Below, piece by piece: positions 55,375-64,000 of a DNA stretch of 64,000 bases. The notes beneath the pieces were generated by a model. That model did not search any database and was not told where the DNA came from. It saw nothing but the letters and a program-made list of their open reading frames with translations. Every line of letters starts with the position of its first letter. Position 1 is the first letter of the stretch. The position numbers and the translations under genes are program-made. This stretch comes from Neobacillus terrae (GTDB taxonomy: Bacteria > Bacillota > Bacilli > Bacillales > Cytobacillaceae). The stretch is from assembly GCF_011393025.1 (NCBI RefSeq), contig NZ_JAAOEO010000004.1, positions 248,001 to 312,000 on the forward strand. Reading direction: 5' to 3'.

Positions 55375-56352
55375 TTAATTTACCCCGATGGCCTCTTCCG
55401 AAAACGAAAAGTCCCCAATTTTTCTGTATTTTTCATATCGGCCGGAAATTAATTCACTTTCATTGAGCTGCAGCAGCTTTTTTAATGAGTCCTTAAGAAC
55501 TGCTTCAATTTCAGATGCTTGTTGTTTAACATCCTTCTGGGCTCCGCCCTTTATTTCTGGAATTATTTCATCAACTATACCAAGTTCTTTTAAATCAGGA
55601 GCAGTAATTCTCATTGATTCGGCTGCACGCTTTGCTTGAGAAGCATCCTTCCAAAGTATTGCGGCTGCTCCTTCAGGAGATATAACAGAGTAAGTAGAGT
55701 TTTCAAGCATATGAATATAATTTCCTACACCAAGAGCTAAAGCTCCTCCACTTCCGCCTTCCCCAATTACTATTGAAATCACTGGTACTTTTAAACCAGC
55801 CATTTCAAATAGATTACGGGCAATTGCTTCACTTTGTCCCCGTTCCTCGGCAGCTTTTCCTGGATAGGCCCCTTTTGTATCAATAAAGCAAATAATTGGT
55901 CGTTTAAACTTTTCAGCTTGTTTCATCAGCCTTAAAGCCTTCCTATAGCCTTCAGGATGAGGCATACCGAAATTCCTGCGTATATTCTCTTTTGTATCCT
56001 TACCCCTTTGATGTCCAATAACAGTTACAGGGAGGCCTTGGAAGGTTGCTACACCTCCAACAATTGCTTCATCATCAGCGAAGGTCCTGTCTCCATGACA
56101 TTCGAAGAAGTCTTCAAACAAAAAGTCAATATAATCCAAAGTGGTTGGCCTGTTAGGATGTCTGGCAATTTGAACACGGTCCCATGGCTTTAAATGCTCA
56201 TAAATATCTTTTTCCAGCTTTTCAAGGCGTACCTCAAGCTTTTCTATTTCAGCTGTAAAGTCCACATCAGCTGTTTTAGTGAACTCTCTAAGTTCGATTA
56301 TTTTTTTTCTTAACTCAATAATCGGCTTTTCAAATTCCAATTCCCCTACCAA
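55375..56352 (-). CDS. accA: Acetyl-CoA carboxylase carboxyltransferase subunit alpha
   Basis: Transfers the carboxyl group from carboxybiotin to acetyl-CoA, giving malonyl-CoA for fatty-acid synthesis; acts as an alpha2-beta2 complex with AccD. At 325 residues: N-terminal coiled coil, [79 protein letters not shown] in the crotonase-like core, and [16 protein letters not shown] with the oxyanion-hole glycines. Its start overlaps the accD end by seven bases. Confidence 0.97.
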   Translation of the reverse strand: MVGELEFEKPIIELRKKIIELREFTKTADVDFTAEIEKLEVRLEKLEKDIYEHLKPWDRVQIARHPNRPTTLDYIDFLFEDFFECHGDRTFADDEAIVGGVATFQGLPVTVIGHQRGKDTKENIRRNFGMPHPEGYRKALRLMKQAEKFKRPIICFIDTKGAYPGKAAEERGQSEAIARNLFEMAGLKVPVISIVIGEGGSGGALALGVGNYIHMLENSTYSVISPEGAAAILWKDASQAKRAAESMRITAPDLKELGIVDEIIPEIKGGAQKDVKQQASEIEAVLKDSLKKLLQLNESELISGRYEKYRKIGDFSFSEEAIGVN

Positions 56353-57215
56353 TTTAGTTCACCCCCAGGCTGATGGATTGAAAGCAGCGAACCAATTTTT
56401 TCTTTTAATTCAAGCCGTGAAATTACGGCATCTAATTGGCCATGCTTTAACAGGAATTCCGCCGTTTGGAAATCTTCAGGCAGATCCTCTCTAATGGTTT
56501 GTTCAATGATTCTTCTTCCAGCAAAACCGATTAATGCACCTGGTTCAGCAAAATTATAATCCCCCAGTGAAGCAAAGCTAGCAGAAACCCCTCCAGTCGT
56601 AGGATGGGTCATAATGGAAATAATCAATCCGCCATTATCGCTGAATCTTTTCAGCGCTACACTGGTTTTGGCCATTTGCATTAGACTGATAACACCCTCC
56701 TGCATACGTGCACCGCCAGAGGCTGTAAAGATAATAAAAGGAACAGATAATTCATCTGCTTTTTCAATAGCCAGTGTGATTTTCTCTCCTACTACTGAAC
56801 CCATGCTTCCCATACGGAAGGTAGCATCCATAACAGCCACCACTACAGGCAAGCCGTTCACATTTCCCATTCCTGTAACTACAGCTTCATTAATACCTGT
56901 TTTTTGCCTGTCTTTCTCAAGTTTTTCCAAATAATCAGGGAAATTAAGCGGATTCCTGGAGATCATATCTTCATGAATTTCAATAAAAGTGCCCTCATCC
57001 AAGAAACTTTCGAGGCGCTCGGCCGAATCCATTTGATGATGATGTCCGCAATGCAGACATACCTTTTGATTTTTCAATAATTCTTTTGTATACATTATTT
57101 TCTTGCAATCAGGACATTTCGTCATTATTCCTTCAGGTAAATCCTGCTTGGCTGTTTCTGAAGGAATCGTTGCATATTTTTTCTTCTTAGTCTTTGTGAA
57201 AAGTTCTTTCAGCAA
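56346..57215 (-). CDS. accD: Acetyl-CoA carboxylase carboxyltransferase subunit beta
   Basis: Partner of AccA. At 289 residues: N-terminal zinc ribbon CPDCKKIMY with [10 protein letters not shown] (about 34-60), then the crotonase-fold core with [26 protein letters not shown] and [16 protein letters not shown]. The start is a TTG (ending at 57215) behind GGGAGG. A GntR-type palindrome (57281-57295) lies 66 bp upstream, linking it to the regulator encoded just before it. Confidence 0.97.
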   Translation of the reverse strand: MLKELFTKTKKKKYATIPSETAKQDLPEGIMTKCPDCKKIMYTKELLKNQKVCLHCGHHHQMDSAERLESFLDEGTFIEIHEDMISRNPLNFPDYLEKLEKDRQKTGINEAVVTGMGNVNGLPVVVAVMDATFRMGSMGSVVGEKITLAIEKADELSVPFIIFTASGGARMQEGVISLMQMAKTSVALKRFSDNGGLIISIMTHPTTGGVSASFASLGDYNFAEPGALIGFAGRRIIEQTIREDLPEDFQTAEFLLKHGQLDAVISRLELKEKIGSLLSIHQPGGELNW

Positions 57216-57280
57216 GGTGAAACCTCCCTCATTCGTAAAGCCAAGATAATGGCTAAATTTCTCCCATTCGTCTATCCCCG

Positions 57281-57295
57281 AGTGGTCAGACCACT
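57281..57295. promoter_or_regulatory. GntR operator upstream of accDA
   Basis: AGTGGTCAGACCACT is a perfect palindrome. Its core TGGTCAGACCA matches the FadR-subfamily GntR consensus TNGTNNNACNA at every fixed position. The 13-bp core GTGGTCAGACCAC recurs before ytsJ (59331-59343). Confidence 0.7.
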
Positions 57296-57304
57296 CTTTG
57301 TATA

Positions 57305-57333
57305 AAAAGCGCCTACCCTGCTTGTTAGTAGGC
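57305..57333 (-). terminator. Terminator after the GntR gene
   Basis: Minus-strand GCCTAC/GTAGGC with an 11-base loop followed by GCTTTTT. Confidence 0.6.
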
Positions 57334-57340
57334 TCGTCTT

Positions 57341-57358
57341 GTTTACTATAAAGTAAAC
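57341..57358. promoter_or_regulatory. Second palindrome between gntR and accD
   Basis: GTTTACTATAAAGTAAAC, seven-base arms with a four-base centre, 15 bp after the gntR stop. It may be an operator or a weak hairpin; no partner site was found. Confidence 0.35.
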
Positions 57359-57373
57359 CTCTCTAAAAAACTG

Positions 57374-58009
57374 TTAGATTTTGTCGGCGGAAATCGACAA
57401 ATTTCTAAGCTGACGATAGGCAGACAGTAATTCAGCTACGTCCATTGCTTCGATTGCTTCTATGAGCCTTATATATCCGTCTTTTGAATGCTGCTCTTCT
57501 TTAAACATTAAAGAATTATAATAATCCTTTAATATGATCCACATTCTGAGGAATAAATGGTTGTCCGCCATTTCAATGATCCGATAAAAAAATTCATCAT
57601 CGTTCACAGCATAACTATGTTCAACCTTGTCCCTTAAAAGCTGAAGACTATCCGCATTTTGCCTTTTTAATGCAAGCTGAAGGCAATCCATCTCGATATA
57701 ATATTTAGTTTCAATAACATCTCTTTTTGCTTTTTCATCTTCCAGAATAAAGGTACTAAGGAGCTGGACAAGATGGTGTCCGCGAAAATCTCTTAAAAAT
57801 GTACCTTCTCCCCTTCTGGTTTCAATCAGTCCAAGCAATTCCAATGCTCTGAGCGCTTCCCGAACTGAAGAACGCCCAACATTTAGGCGCTCTGATAATT
57901 CGCGTTCGGAAGGAATTTTGTCACCGGAACTCAAACGGTTCGTAGTGATCAATTCCCTTAACTGCTTAACAATTTCAATATATACTTTGGAGCTTTGGTT
58001 TGTATCTTT
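57374..58009 (-). CDS. FadR-subfamily GntR transcriptional regulator
   Basis: DNA-binding regulator with an N-terminal winged helix (YIEIVKQLRELITTNRLSSGDKIPSERELSERLNVGRSSVREALRALELLGLIETRRGEGTFL) and a C-terminal FCD helical ligand domain. It lies between ytsJ and accDA, and two copies of a fitting operator lie before ytsJ and before accD, so it probably senses a related metabolite and represses both. Start: the GTG ending at 58009 (211 residues) is 13 nt after GGCGAG; an upstream TTG at 58048 inside the ytsJ end would add 13 residues but has a badly spaced site. Confidence 0.85.
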   Translation of the reverse strand, partial: KDTNQSSKVYIEIVKQLRELITTNRLSSGDKIPSERELSERLNVGRSSVREALRALELLGLIETRRGEGTFLRDFRGHHLVQLLSTFILEDEKAKRDVIETKYYIEMDCLQLALKRQNADSLQLLRDKVEHSYAVNDDEFFYRIIEMADNHLFLRMWIILKDYYNSLMFKEEQHSKDGYIRLIEAIEAMDVAELLSAYRQLRNLSISADKI

Positions 58010-58022
58010 CACGATGGCTTTA

Positions 58023-59261
58023 TCACTCGCCTTTTCCGATAATTGCAAGCCTCATCGTTTTTTCTTTTACTTCCGCAGGATCTACCTTTAAGCGGGCGAC
58101 ACCTGTCTCCATTGCCGCTTTAGCTACAGCGGAAGCTACTTCAGGGGCAACCCGAGGATCAAATGGTCCAGGAATTACGTAATCTTCACTAAGTTCATCT
58201 TCACGAATTAAACTGGCAATAGCTTCAACAGCAGCTACTTTCATTTTTTCATTAATATGGGTAGCACGCACATCAAGAGCCCCACGGAAGATACCAGGAA
58301 AAGCAAGGACATTATTCACTTGGTTAGGGAAATCGGAACGCCCCGTTCCGATAACTCTAGCACCCGCTTCCCTTGCTATATGCGGCATAATTTCAGGAAC
58401 CGGATTTGCCATTGCAAAAATAATGGCATCTTTGTTCATGGATTGAACCATTTCGCTAGTTAATGCACCTTCAACAGAAACTCCGATAAAGACATCTGCA
58501 CCCTTTATGACATCCTCGAGATTTCCATGTGTATTCTCACGGTTTGTAAATTTAGCGACTTCGTCCTTAACTGCGTTCATGCCTTGTGGACGGCCTTCAT
58601 AAATAGCACCCTTTGTATCACACATAATGATATCCCGGACACCATAGCTGTAAAGAAGCTTTATAATGGCTATGCCAGCTGCACCTGCGCCATTGGCAAT
58701 AACCTTAATCTCAGTCATCTTCTTGCCCGTAATTTTAAGAGCATTGACTAGACCTGCAACTGTTACAATAGCTGTCCCATGCTGATCGTCATGGAAAACT
58801 GGAATATTTGTTTCTTTTTTCAGCCTTTCCTCTATGACAAAACAGTTCGGTGCTGCAATATCCTCAAGGTTTACACCGCCAAAAGTAGGCTCTAGCAATT
58901 TTACTGTTTCAATAATCTTTTCCACATCTGTTGTATTAAGGCAAATTGGAAAAGCGTCAACGCCTGCAAAGCTCTTGAACAATACAGCTTTACCTTCCAT
59001 AACAGGGAGTGCAGCTGCAGGGCCAATATTACCTAGACCGAGTACGGCAGTTCCATCTGATACAACAGCAACCATATTGCCCTTCATAGTATAATCATAT
59101 ACTGTTTCAGGTTTTTCATATATCTCTTTACAAGGTTCTGCAACTCCTGGAGAGTAAGCAAGACTTAAATCCTTTGCATTCTGGACAGAAACTTTTGATT
59201 TTGATTCCAGTTTTCCTCTATGAATGCGGTGCATATGCAAAGCTTCTTCACGTAAAGTCAA
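58023..59261 (-). CDS. ytsJ: NADP-dependent malic enzyme
   Basis: Oxidative decarboxylation of malate to pyruvate with NADPH formation; YtsJ is the main NADP-type malic enzyme in B. subtilis. The TTG ending at 59261 (MTLREEALHMHRIHRGKLES, 412 residues) has AAAGGAG ten bases upstream; the longer frame from 59303 adds 14 unrelated residues. Motifs: LAYSPGVAEPCKEI, VSDGTAVLGLGNIGP, GVNLEDIAAPNCFVIEERL, FHDDQHGTAIVT, and the NADP fold VIANGAGAAGIAI. Upstream of gntR-accDA. Confidence 0.95.
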   Translation of the reverse strand: MTLREEALHMHRIHRGKLESKSKVSVQNAKDLSLAYSPGVAEPCKEIYEKPETVYDYTMKGNMVAVVSDGTAVLGLGNIGPAAALPVMEGKAVLFKSFAGVDAFPICLNTTDVEKIIETVKLLEPTFGGVNLEDIAAPNCFVIEERLKKETNIPVFHDDQHGTAIVTVAGLVNALKITGKKMTEIKVIANGAGAAGIAIIKLLYSYGVRDIIMCDTKGAIYEGRPQGMNAVKDEVAKFTNRENTHGNLEDVIKGADVFIGVSVEGALTSEMVQSMNKDAIIFAMANPVPEIMPHIAREAGARVIGTGRSDFPNQVNNVLAFPGIFRGALDVRATHINEKMKVAAVEAIASLIREDELSEDYVIPGPFDPRVAPEVASAVAKAAMETGVARLKVDPAEVKEKTMRLAIIGKGE

Positions 59262-59330
59262 AGCAATGTCACTCCTTTGATTATCAAAAAAGGTTATAGG
59301 CAAAATATTAAATTATTAAATGAATTTCTA

Positions 59331-59343
59331 GTGGTCAGACCAC
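59331..59343. promoter_or_regulatory. GntR operator at ytsJ
   Basis: GTGGTCAGACCAC, identical to the core of the site before accD. It lies about 15 bp downstream of the ytsJ -10, in the early transcribed region, where a repressor would block the promoter. Confidence 0.7.
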
Positions 59344-59358
59344 GAATGTCTATTAACC

Positions 59359-59386
59359 AATATAACATATCCTGTATAGATGTAAA
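59359..59386 (-). promoter_or_regulatory. Sigma-A promoter of ytsJ
   Basis: TTTACA (59381-59386), 16 nt, TATATT (59359-59364) on the minus strand. Confidence 0.55.
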
Positions 59387-59389
59387 GAA

Positions 59390-62300
59390 TTAATCTCTTA
59401 AAATAACGTTCTCCTCGCCCAGCAAATCCTTGAGAAGAGTAATGAAAACCGGCCCTGGAGCAACAAAGCTTTCTTTAGTCAGCCTGACGGTTGTTTTGGA
59501 ACCCCCGTAATAAAGAACAACAGGAGTATTGCCTTTATACTTGCCAAAAAGTTGTTTAAGCTCCTGAAGAAACGCCGGTTTTTCCATCTCTTTAATAATT
59601 TTTAAGTATAATACAGTTTGCGGGGAAGCATGTGATTTAAGCCACTCGGAAAGCAGATCGGCACGTTGGATAATAAATTGCCATTCTCCTCCGCGCTCTT
59701 CAGCCTTTCCTTCTATTACCGCCAAATTCCCCTGTCCAAGGACTGCGGAAAATTTTCGGTACACATCAGGAAAAGCAACGGCTTCCATTTCACCGCTTGA
59801 ATCGCTTATTGTTAAAAAAGCCATTGAATCGCCTTTTTTAGTTCGGATTTTTTTGGAAGCTGTAATATAAACACCTGCTGAACAGCGTTTTCCCTTATTT
59901 ATTTCACCAAATAAGGCAACTGCTCCTTTATCCTTAAGTTCCTTTTCGTAAATAGAAACAGGATGGTCTGAAAGATAAAATCCCAGAACTTCTTTTTCTA
60001 AGTTAAGCTTATCCTCAAGCCGAATTGGATCCACCTCAACATATTTTGGCTTAAGCATCATGGCTTCTTCTGCAAAAAGCTGTAATTGGCTGGCATCATC
60101 CGGATTAACTAGCTGGGCATGTTCAATTGCAACATCTATACTGGCCAGAAGTACGGCACGATCTTCCCCAAATTCATCAAGACATCCTGAGTAAACTAAT
60201 GCTTCAAGCGTTTTTCGATTTAAGACCTTTTGAGAAACGCGAAGGCAAAGATCAAATAAATCCTCAAATTTTTTCTTTTTTCTAACCTGAAAAATTTCTT
60301 TGAGTGCTGTTGCTCCAACTCCTTTGATTCCCCCAAGTCCAAAACGGATCGCAGAGTTTTCAGCACCAAAAGAAAAAGGACTGTTATTAACAGAAGGAGG
60401 AAGGACCGTAATCTCCTTCTGCCTGGCTTCCCGGACATACTGGGCAGTCTTAGTCTCATTTCCCATGGCTGTACTCAACAGGCCAGCCATAAAATGCACT
60501 GGATAATGAGTTTTTAAATAAGCGAGCTGGTAAGCAATCAAACTGTAAGCCACTGCATGGCTCCTGTTAAATCCATAGTTGGCGAATTTAACAATTAAAT
60601 CGTAAATATCATTTGCAAGCAGTTTGTCATATCCCTTTTGAAGCGCCCCCTGAACAAAATGTTCTCTTTCTCTGTCGAGTGTTTCCTTTTGTTTTTTAGA
60701 AACTGCTCTTCTTAATAAGTCGGCTTCTCCAAGAGAAAATCCGGCCATGATGGATGCAATTTGCATAATCTGTTCCTGGTATACAATGACTCCATATGTA
60801 TTGGATAGAATTGACTTGAGATGAGGGTGCGGATATTCCACCTGTTCTGTGCCGTGTTTCCGTCCAATAAACACAGGAATATTTTCCATGGGCCCTGGCC
60901 GATAAAGGGCATTGACAGCTACAATATCTTCAAACCTTGTAGGCTTCAGCCTCATTAAAACCTTCCTCATTCCTTCGGATTCAAGCTGAAAAATCCCTGT
61001 TGTTTCTCCCCTGGCAAGCAGTTCATACGTGTCCTCGTCTTCTAAGGGGAGACTTCTAATATCAATTTTTTTACCTTCCTTACGCTGGATTGACAATAAA
61101 ATGGACTCGATGAGGGATAGATTTCTTAAACCAAGAAAGTCCATCTTAAGCAAGCCTACTTCATCAAGATGTTCCATTGTATATTGTGTAAGATAGACCT
61201 GTCCATGACCCTGCTGAATGGGAACCATATCGACAAGGGGAAGCTCGCTGATAATAACACCTGCTGCATGGGTAGATGTATGCCTTGGCAGTCCTTCAAG
61301 CATACTGGCAGTTTTAAAAAGTTTTTGATTGATAGGACTTTCATTTACAAAGCTTCGTAATGCTTCAGACTCTGAAAACGCATTTTTAAGATTGATTCCA
61401 AGACGTGATGGAACAAGCCTGGACAACTGATCCAATTCCTTGGGGTTTAACCCAAATGCCCTTCCGGTATCCCTTAAAGCAGCTTTAGCTGCCATTGTTC
61501 CAAACGTAGTAATTTGGGCAACATGCAGTTCTCCATATTTATGGGCAACATACTGAATAACCTCATCGCGGCGGTGATCAGGGAAATCAATATCAATATC
61601 AGGCATTGAAATCCGTTCGGGATTTAGAAATCGTTCAAATAAGAGATTGTGGGCAATGGGATCTACATCAGTTATCTGCAAAACATAAGCAACAAGCGAG
61701 CCAGCTGCTGAACCACGCCCCGGTCCTGTTAGGATATTATTTTCCCGGGCGTATTTCATAAAGTCCCAAACGATTAGAAAATAATCGCTGAACTTCATTT
61801 TTTTAATAATATCCAGCTCAAATGTCAGTCTGTCGATGTATTCCTTTCCTGGGGCTGAAAAACGTGTTTTCATACCTTCTAAGCATAATTCATTGAGAAA
61901 GTCCTCTGCATTCCTGCCGTTAGGAACAGGGTATTTAGGAAGCTGTTTTTTTCCAAGTTCCAATACCACATTACAGCTATCAGCAATGTGAACAGAATTT
62001 TTAATGGCGTCAGGGTATTCTGATAAATAATTTACCATTTCTGCTTCAGTTTTTAAGTAATATTGGTCACTGGCCAATCTATCTCTGTGGTCATCCTGAA
62101 GCTTGTCTCCATTTTTAATTGCCAGCAGGCACTCCTGGGCAAAAGCATCCTCTTTGTTTAGATAATGAACCTGGTTAGATGCTACAATGCCAATTCCCAA
62201 TTCCTTCCCAATGGCAAATATTTTTTCGTTAAGTGCCTTTTCGAACCCTAAGGAATGGTCTTGAATGGATAGATAAAAGTTTTCCCTGCCAAAAAGACTT

Positions 62301-62749
62301 CCCCATTGCTCTGCCTGCTCTCTGGCTTTGTCTTTTTCGCCTTGAAGAAGCAGCCTTTCAATTTCCCCATCCTTTCCCGGAGTTAGGGCTATCAATCCAT
62401 TTGTATAGTGTCTTAACCACTTTAATGGAATCCCTTCAGGGGACTTTGTTTGGACAACACTTGAGATTTTTATAAGATTATGAAATCCCTCAAGGTTTTT
62501 AGCCAGCAAAACAAGCGGAGAACTGCCATTTTCAGCGTTAGCTACATCAACAGTAAGCCCCAAAATAGGTTTTATATTATTCTTCATACATTCTTTATAA
62601 AAAGCGACGGTGCCGTACATCACATTCCTGTCTGTCAGGGCTATCGCTGAAAAACCTCTATCTTTTGCTGCTCTCGCCAGCTCTTCCACTCGGGCAGTGC
62701 TGGTTAACAGACTATAAGCACTATATACTTGCAGGTGAATAAATGACAC
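59390..62749 (-). CDS. dnaE: DNA polymerase III alpha subunit, DnaE type
   Basis: Second essential replicative polymerase of Bacillus; extends RNA primers before hand-over to PolC. At 1119 residues: N-terminal PHP domain (1-200), catalytic palm with GPGRGSAAGSLVAYVL and the Asp motif MPDIDIDFPDHRR, DFLGLRNLSLIE, YGVIVYQEQIMQIA, helix-hairpin-helix FGLGGIKGVGATALKEIF, and a C-terminal OB domain. The PHP metal motif is degenerate: HLQVYSAYS replaces the H-x-H-S-x-xS type, so no proofreading is expected from it. Confidence 0.97.
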   Translation of the reverse strand: MSFIHLQVYSAYSLLTSTARVEELARAAKDRGFSAIALTDRNVMYGTVAFYKECMKNNIKPILGLTVDVANAENGSSPLVLLAKNLEGFHNLIKISSVVQTKSPEGIPLKWLRHYTNGLIALTPGKDGEIERLLLQGEKDKAREQAEQWGSLFGRENFYLSIQDHSLGFEKALNEKIFAIGKELGIGIVASNQVHYLNKEDAFAQECLLAIKNGDKLQDDHRDRLASDQYYLKTEAEMVNYLSEYPDAIKNSVHIADSCNVVLELGKKQLPKYPVPNGRNAEDFLNELCLEGMKTRFSAPGKEYIDRLTFELDIIKKMKFSDYFLIVWDFMKYARENNILTGPGRGSAAGSLVAYVLQITDVDPIAHNLLFERFLNPERISMPDIDIDFPDHRRDEVIQYVAHKYGELHVAQITTFGTMAAKAALRDTGRAFGLNPKELDQLSRLVPSRLGINLKNAFSESEALRSFVNESPINQKLFKTASMLEGLPRHTSTHAAGVIISELPLVDMVPIQQGHGQVYLTQYTMEHLDEVGLLKMDFLGLRNLSLIESILLSIQRKEGKKIDIRSLPLEDEDTYELLARGETTGIFQLESEGMRKVLMRLKPTRFEDIVAVNALYRPGPMENIPVFIGRKHGTEQVEYPHPHLKSILSNTYGVIVYQEQIMQIASIMAGFSLGEADLLRRAVSKKQKETLDREREHFVQGALQKGYDKLLANDIYDLIVKFANYGFNRSHAVAYSLIAYQLAYLKTHYPVHFMAGLLSTAMGNETKTAQYVREARQKEITVLPPSVNNSPFSFGAENSAIRFGLGGIKGVGATALKEIFQVRKKKKFEDLFDLCLRVSQKVLNRKTLEALVYSGCLDEFGEDRAVLLASIDVAIEHAQLVNPDDASQLQLFAEEAMMLKPKYVEVDPIRLEDKLNLEKEVLGFYLSDHPVSIYEKELKDKGAVALFGEINKGKRCSAGVYITASKKIRTKKGDSMAFLTISDSSGEMEAVAFPDVYRKFSAVLGQGNLAVIEGKAEERGGEWQFIIQRADLLSEWLKSHASPQTVLYLKIIKEMEKPAFLQELKQLFGKYKGNTPVVLYYGGSKTTVRLTKESFVAPGPVFITLLKDLLGEENVILRD

Positions 62750-62869
62750 TTGTGCTCACCCCTACTTTTGTTTCTCTTTACTCTATTATAGAGCCCAGGA
62801 TAAGAAAAAGAAAATATGTTCTCATTTTTAAACAAAGTTAAGAAAAGGCTTTAAAGAAACATTCTAAAA

Positions 62870-62898
62870 ACATAAATACAGGGGACCGTCCATATGAT
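62870..62898 (+). promoter_or_regulatory. Possible sigma-E promoter of ytrHI
   Basis: ACATAAA and CATATGAT about 13 nt apart, loosely like the sigma-E -35 and -10 (CATACAMT; six of eight). Supported mainly by the known sigma-E control of ytrHI in B. subtilis. Confidence 0.3.
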
Positions 62899-62935
62899 GA
62901 AGTATGAGGTATAAAATCAGAATGAGGCGGTTGGT

Positions 62936-63277
62936 GTGATGCGGGAAATAGGATTTTTTCCGTCTTTTATTGAAAGTTATTTTATGGCGCTGGGTGTTCT
63001 CCTGGGAGGTTCTTTAGTTGGAGGTCTTGCCTCTTTTTTAACAGGACAGCCCCCATTCACATCTATTTATCGAATGTCCGCTTCATTGCGGATTTGGGCA
63101 ATAGTTGCAGCCATTGGCGGAACTTTTGATACCTTTTATAGCTTTGAAAGGGGATTGTTTAACGGGGACACTAAAGACCTTTTTAAGCAATTTTTATTAA
63201 TTATGTCAGCAACTGGAGGCGCACAGACTGGGGCTTTGATTATTAACTGGCTGACACAGGAGCACATCTCGTCATGA
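62936..63277 (+). CDS. ytrH: Sporulation protein YtrH
   Basis: Small membrane protein needed for efficient sporulation in B. subtilis, molecular role unknown. 113 residues (112 if the ATG at 62939 is used) with three hydrophobic segments: about 13-36 (FMALGVLLGGSLVGGLASFL), 51-65 and 85-104. Conserved segment IWAIVAAIGGTFDTFYSFERGLFNGD. The ribosome binding site is GAGGCGG. The stop overlaps the ytrI start (ATGA). Confidence 0.9.
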   Translation: MMREIGFFPSFIESYFMALGVLLGGSLVGGLASFLTGQPPFTSIYRMSASLRIWAIVAAIGGTFDTFYSFERGLFNGDTKDLFKQFLLIMSATGGAQTGALIINWLTQEHISS

Positions 63278-63783
63278 GAATTCCTCCCTTATACAGAAGT
63301 CCTGCCTGGCAGAGATTGCTCGCAGGAATGGTGATCGGCGGTTTAATCAGCTGGGTTATTTTTTTATATATTTTTGGTGTACTGCAGGAAGATAGTAAGA
63401 AGAAGCTTGAAATGCAGGAAGAAACCATTAGGGATTTAACAGGAGATATTAAGATTTGGCAGGATGAATATAAAGCTTTAAACAAGAAGAATATTGACCT
63501 ATTAAAAATTCAGGATATCAGTGTAAGGATTACCAATTGGGAAAATTATAAGAAATATGGAATTGATTCTTTTAGTGTTTTTGAGCTGGAAGACGCTATT
63601 AAAGAAGATATCGGCATGATGAAAGCCAAAGATCTTGATACGGTTTTTAAAAGCAGGGATCTTTTGAAGAAGGTAATTGAAAACCGGGGAGTTAAGTTTA
63701 ATGATAAGCGGTATCGTCTCGAGGTTAAAGAAATTGTCATTTATACCACGCTATCTATTCAAATCCATCTTCATCTTGAATGA
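63274..63783 (+). CDS. ytrI: Sporulation membrane protein YtrI
   Basis: 169 residues: short N-terminal tail, one membrane helix (about 17-37, LAGMVIGGLISWVIFLYIFGV) and a long extracytoplasmic or cytoplasmic part that begins with a coiled coil (QEDSKKKLEMQEETIRDLTGDIKIWQDEYKALNKKN). Translational coupling with ytrH through a 4-bp overlap. In B. subtilis ytrHI lie divergently upstream of dnaE and are required for full sporulation efficiency. Confidence 0.9.
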   Translation: MRIPPLYRSPAWQRLLAGMVIGGLISWVIFLYIFGVLQEDSKKKLEMQEETIRDLTGDIKIWQDEYKALNKKNIDLLKIQDISVRITNWENYKKYGIDSFSVFELEDAIKEDIGMMKAKDLDTVFKSRDLLKKVIENRGVKFNDKRYRLEVKEIVIYTTLSIQIHLHLE

Positions 63784-63820
63784 AAAAGAGAATGCATTTT
63801 TTGTTTTATACCTAATTATC

Positions 63821-63850
63821 GGGGCGGAGGGTTTAATCCGCCCCTTTTAT
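63821..63850. terminator. Terminator between ytrI and nrnA
   Basis: GGGGCGG/CCGCCCC with a nine-base loop and TTTTATT on the plus side; usable by both convergent genes. Confidence 0.75.
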
Positions 63851-63901
63851 TCTTTACATCAACAACTTCTATGTAAGAAGCCAAATGTTCTAACAGCTTT
63901 A

Positions 63902-64000
63902 TTAATCTACTCTTTGGCAGACTCTTTCCAATTCCTCTATCACTGAGTCAGCCTCTTCCCATGAATAGATGGATGCGCCTGAGGCAAGCGGGTGCCCTCC
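63902..64000 (-). CDS. nrnA: Oligoribonuclease NrnA, C-terminal end
   Basis: The last 32 codons of a DHH/DHHA1 phosphoesterase. The visible end reads GGHPLASGASIYSWEEADSV, matching the DHHA1 GGH motif of NrnA, which degrades nanoRNA and pAp. The rest lies beyond the window. In B. subtilis nrnA (ytqI) lies next to ytrI in the same convergent order. Confidence 0.8.
   Translation of the reverse strand, partial: GGHPLASGASIYSWEEADSVIEELERVCQRVD

Overview
The window is chromosomal core DNA of a spore-forming Bacillaceae member, a mesophilic Bacillus-like species. Evidence is the gene content and order shared with the Bacillus subtilis etfA-pheST-thrS-polA-citZ-accDA-dnaE neighbourhood, the spore genes (sspI, ytaF, ytxC, ytrH, ytrI), T-box leaders, purine-rich ribosome binding sites and frequent TTG starts. 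Most genes lie on the minus strand. No rRNA, tRNA, prophage, insertion sequence or CRISPR array is visible.

Layout. 1-7 kb: end of a Fur-type iron permease gene (efeU), trxA, and the FadR-controlled beta-oxidation group lcfA / fadR-fadB-etfB-etfA. 7-13 kb: yshE, mutS2, polX, cvpA-like yshB, zapA. 13-16 kb (plus strand): rnhC and the sigma-W-type yuaF-floT flotillin pair. 16-21 kb: pheST with a T-box leader, rRNA methyltransferase ysgA, sspI. 21-25 kb: ysdC, then an AT-rich three-gene cassette (membrane-anchored dUTPase-fold protein, dCTP-deaminase-like protein, Nudix protein), then ysdB under a consensus-like sigma-W promoter. 25-34 kb: infC-rpmI-rplT, thrS (T-box), ytxC, dnaB-dnaI, nrdR. 34-42 kb: speD, gapB, coaE, ytaF, mutM, polA. 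42-49 kb: phoPR, a MaoC-like gene, and the TCA genes citZ-icd-mdh. 49-59 kb: ytwI, ytvI, fxsA, pfkA-pyk, and the group ytsJ-gntR-accD-accA. 59-64 kb: dnaE, ytrH-ytrI and the end of nrnA.

How the genes connect. Central carbon flow dominates: pfkA-pyk, gapB, citZ-icd-mdh, malic enzyme and acetyl-CoA carboxylase, with fatty-acid degradation at the other end. Several control sites can be read directly: a FadR box, Fur boxes, CcpA (cre) sites at citZ and pfkA, CcpN-like sites at gapB, and a 13-bp palindrome present both upstream of ytsJ and upstream of accD that fits the local FadR-type GntR regulator.

The least ordinary parts are the nucleotide-metabolism cassette at 22.8-24.6 kb, a possible two-state RNA leader before speD that could hide its ribosome binding site, the duplicated structured sequence before thrS, a MaoC-like protein that has lost its catalytic histidine, and short unannotated ORFs at 7.1 and 35.2 kb.
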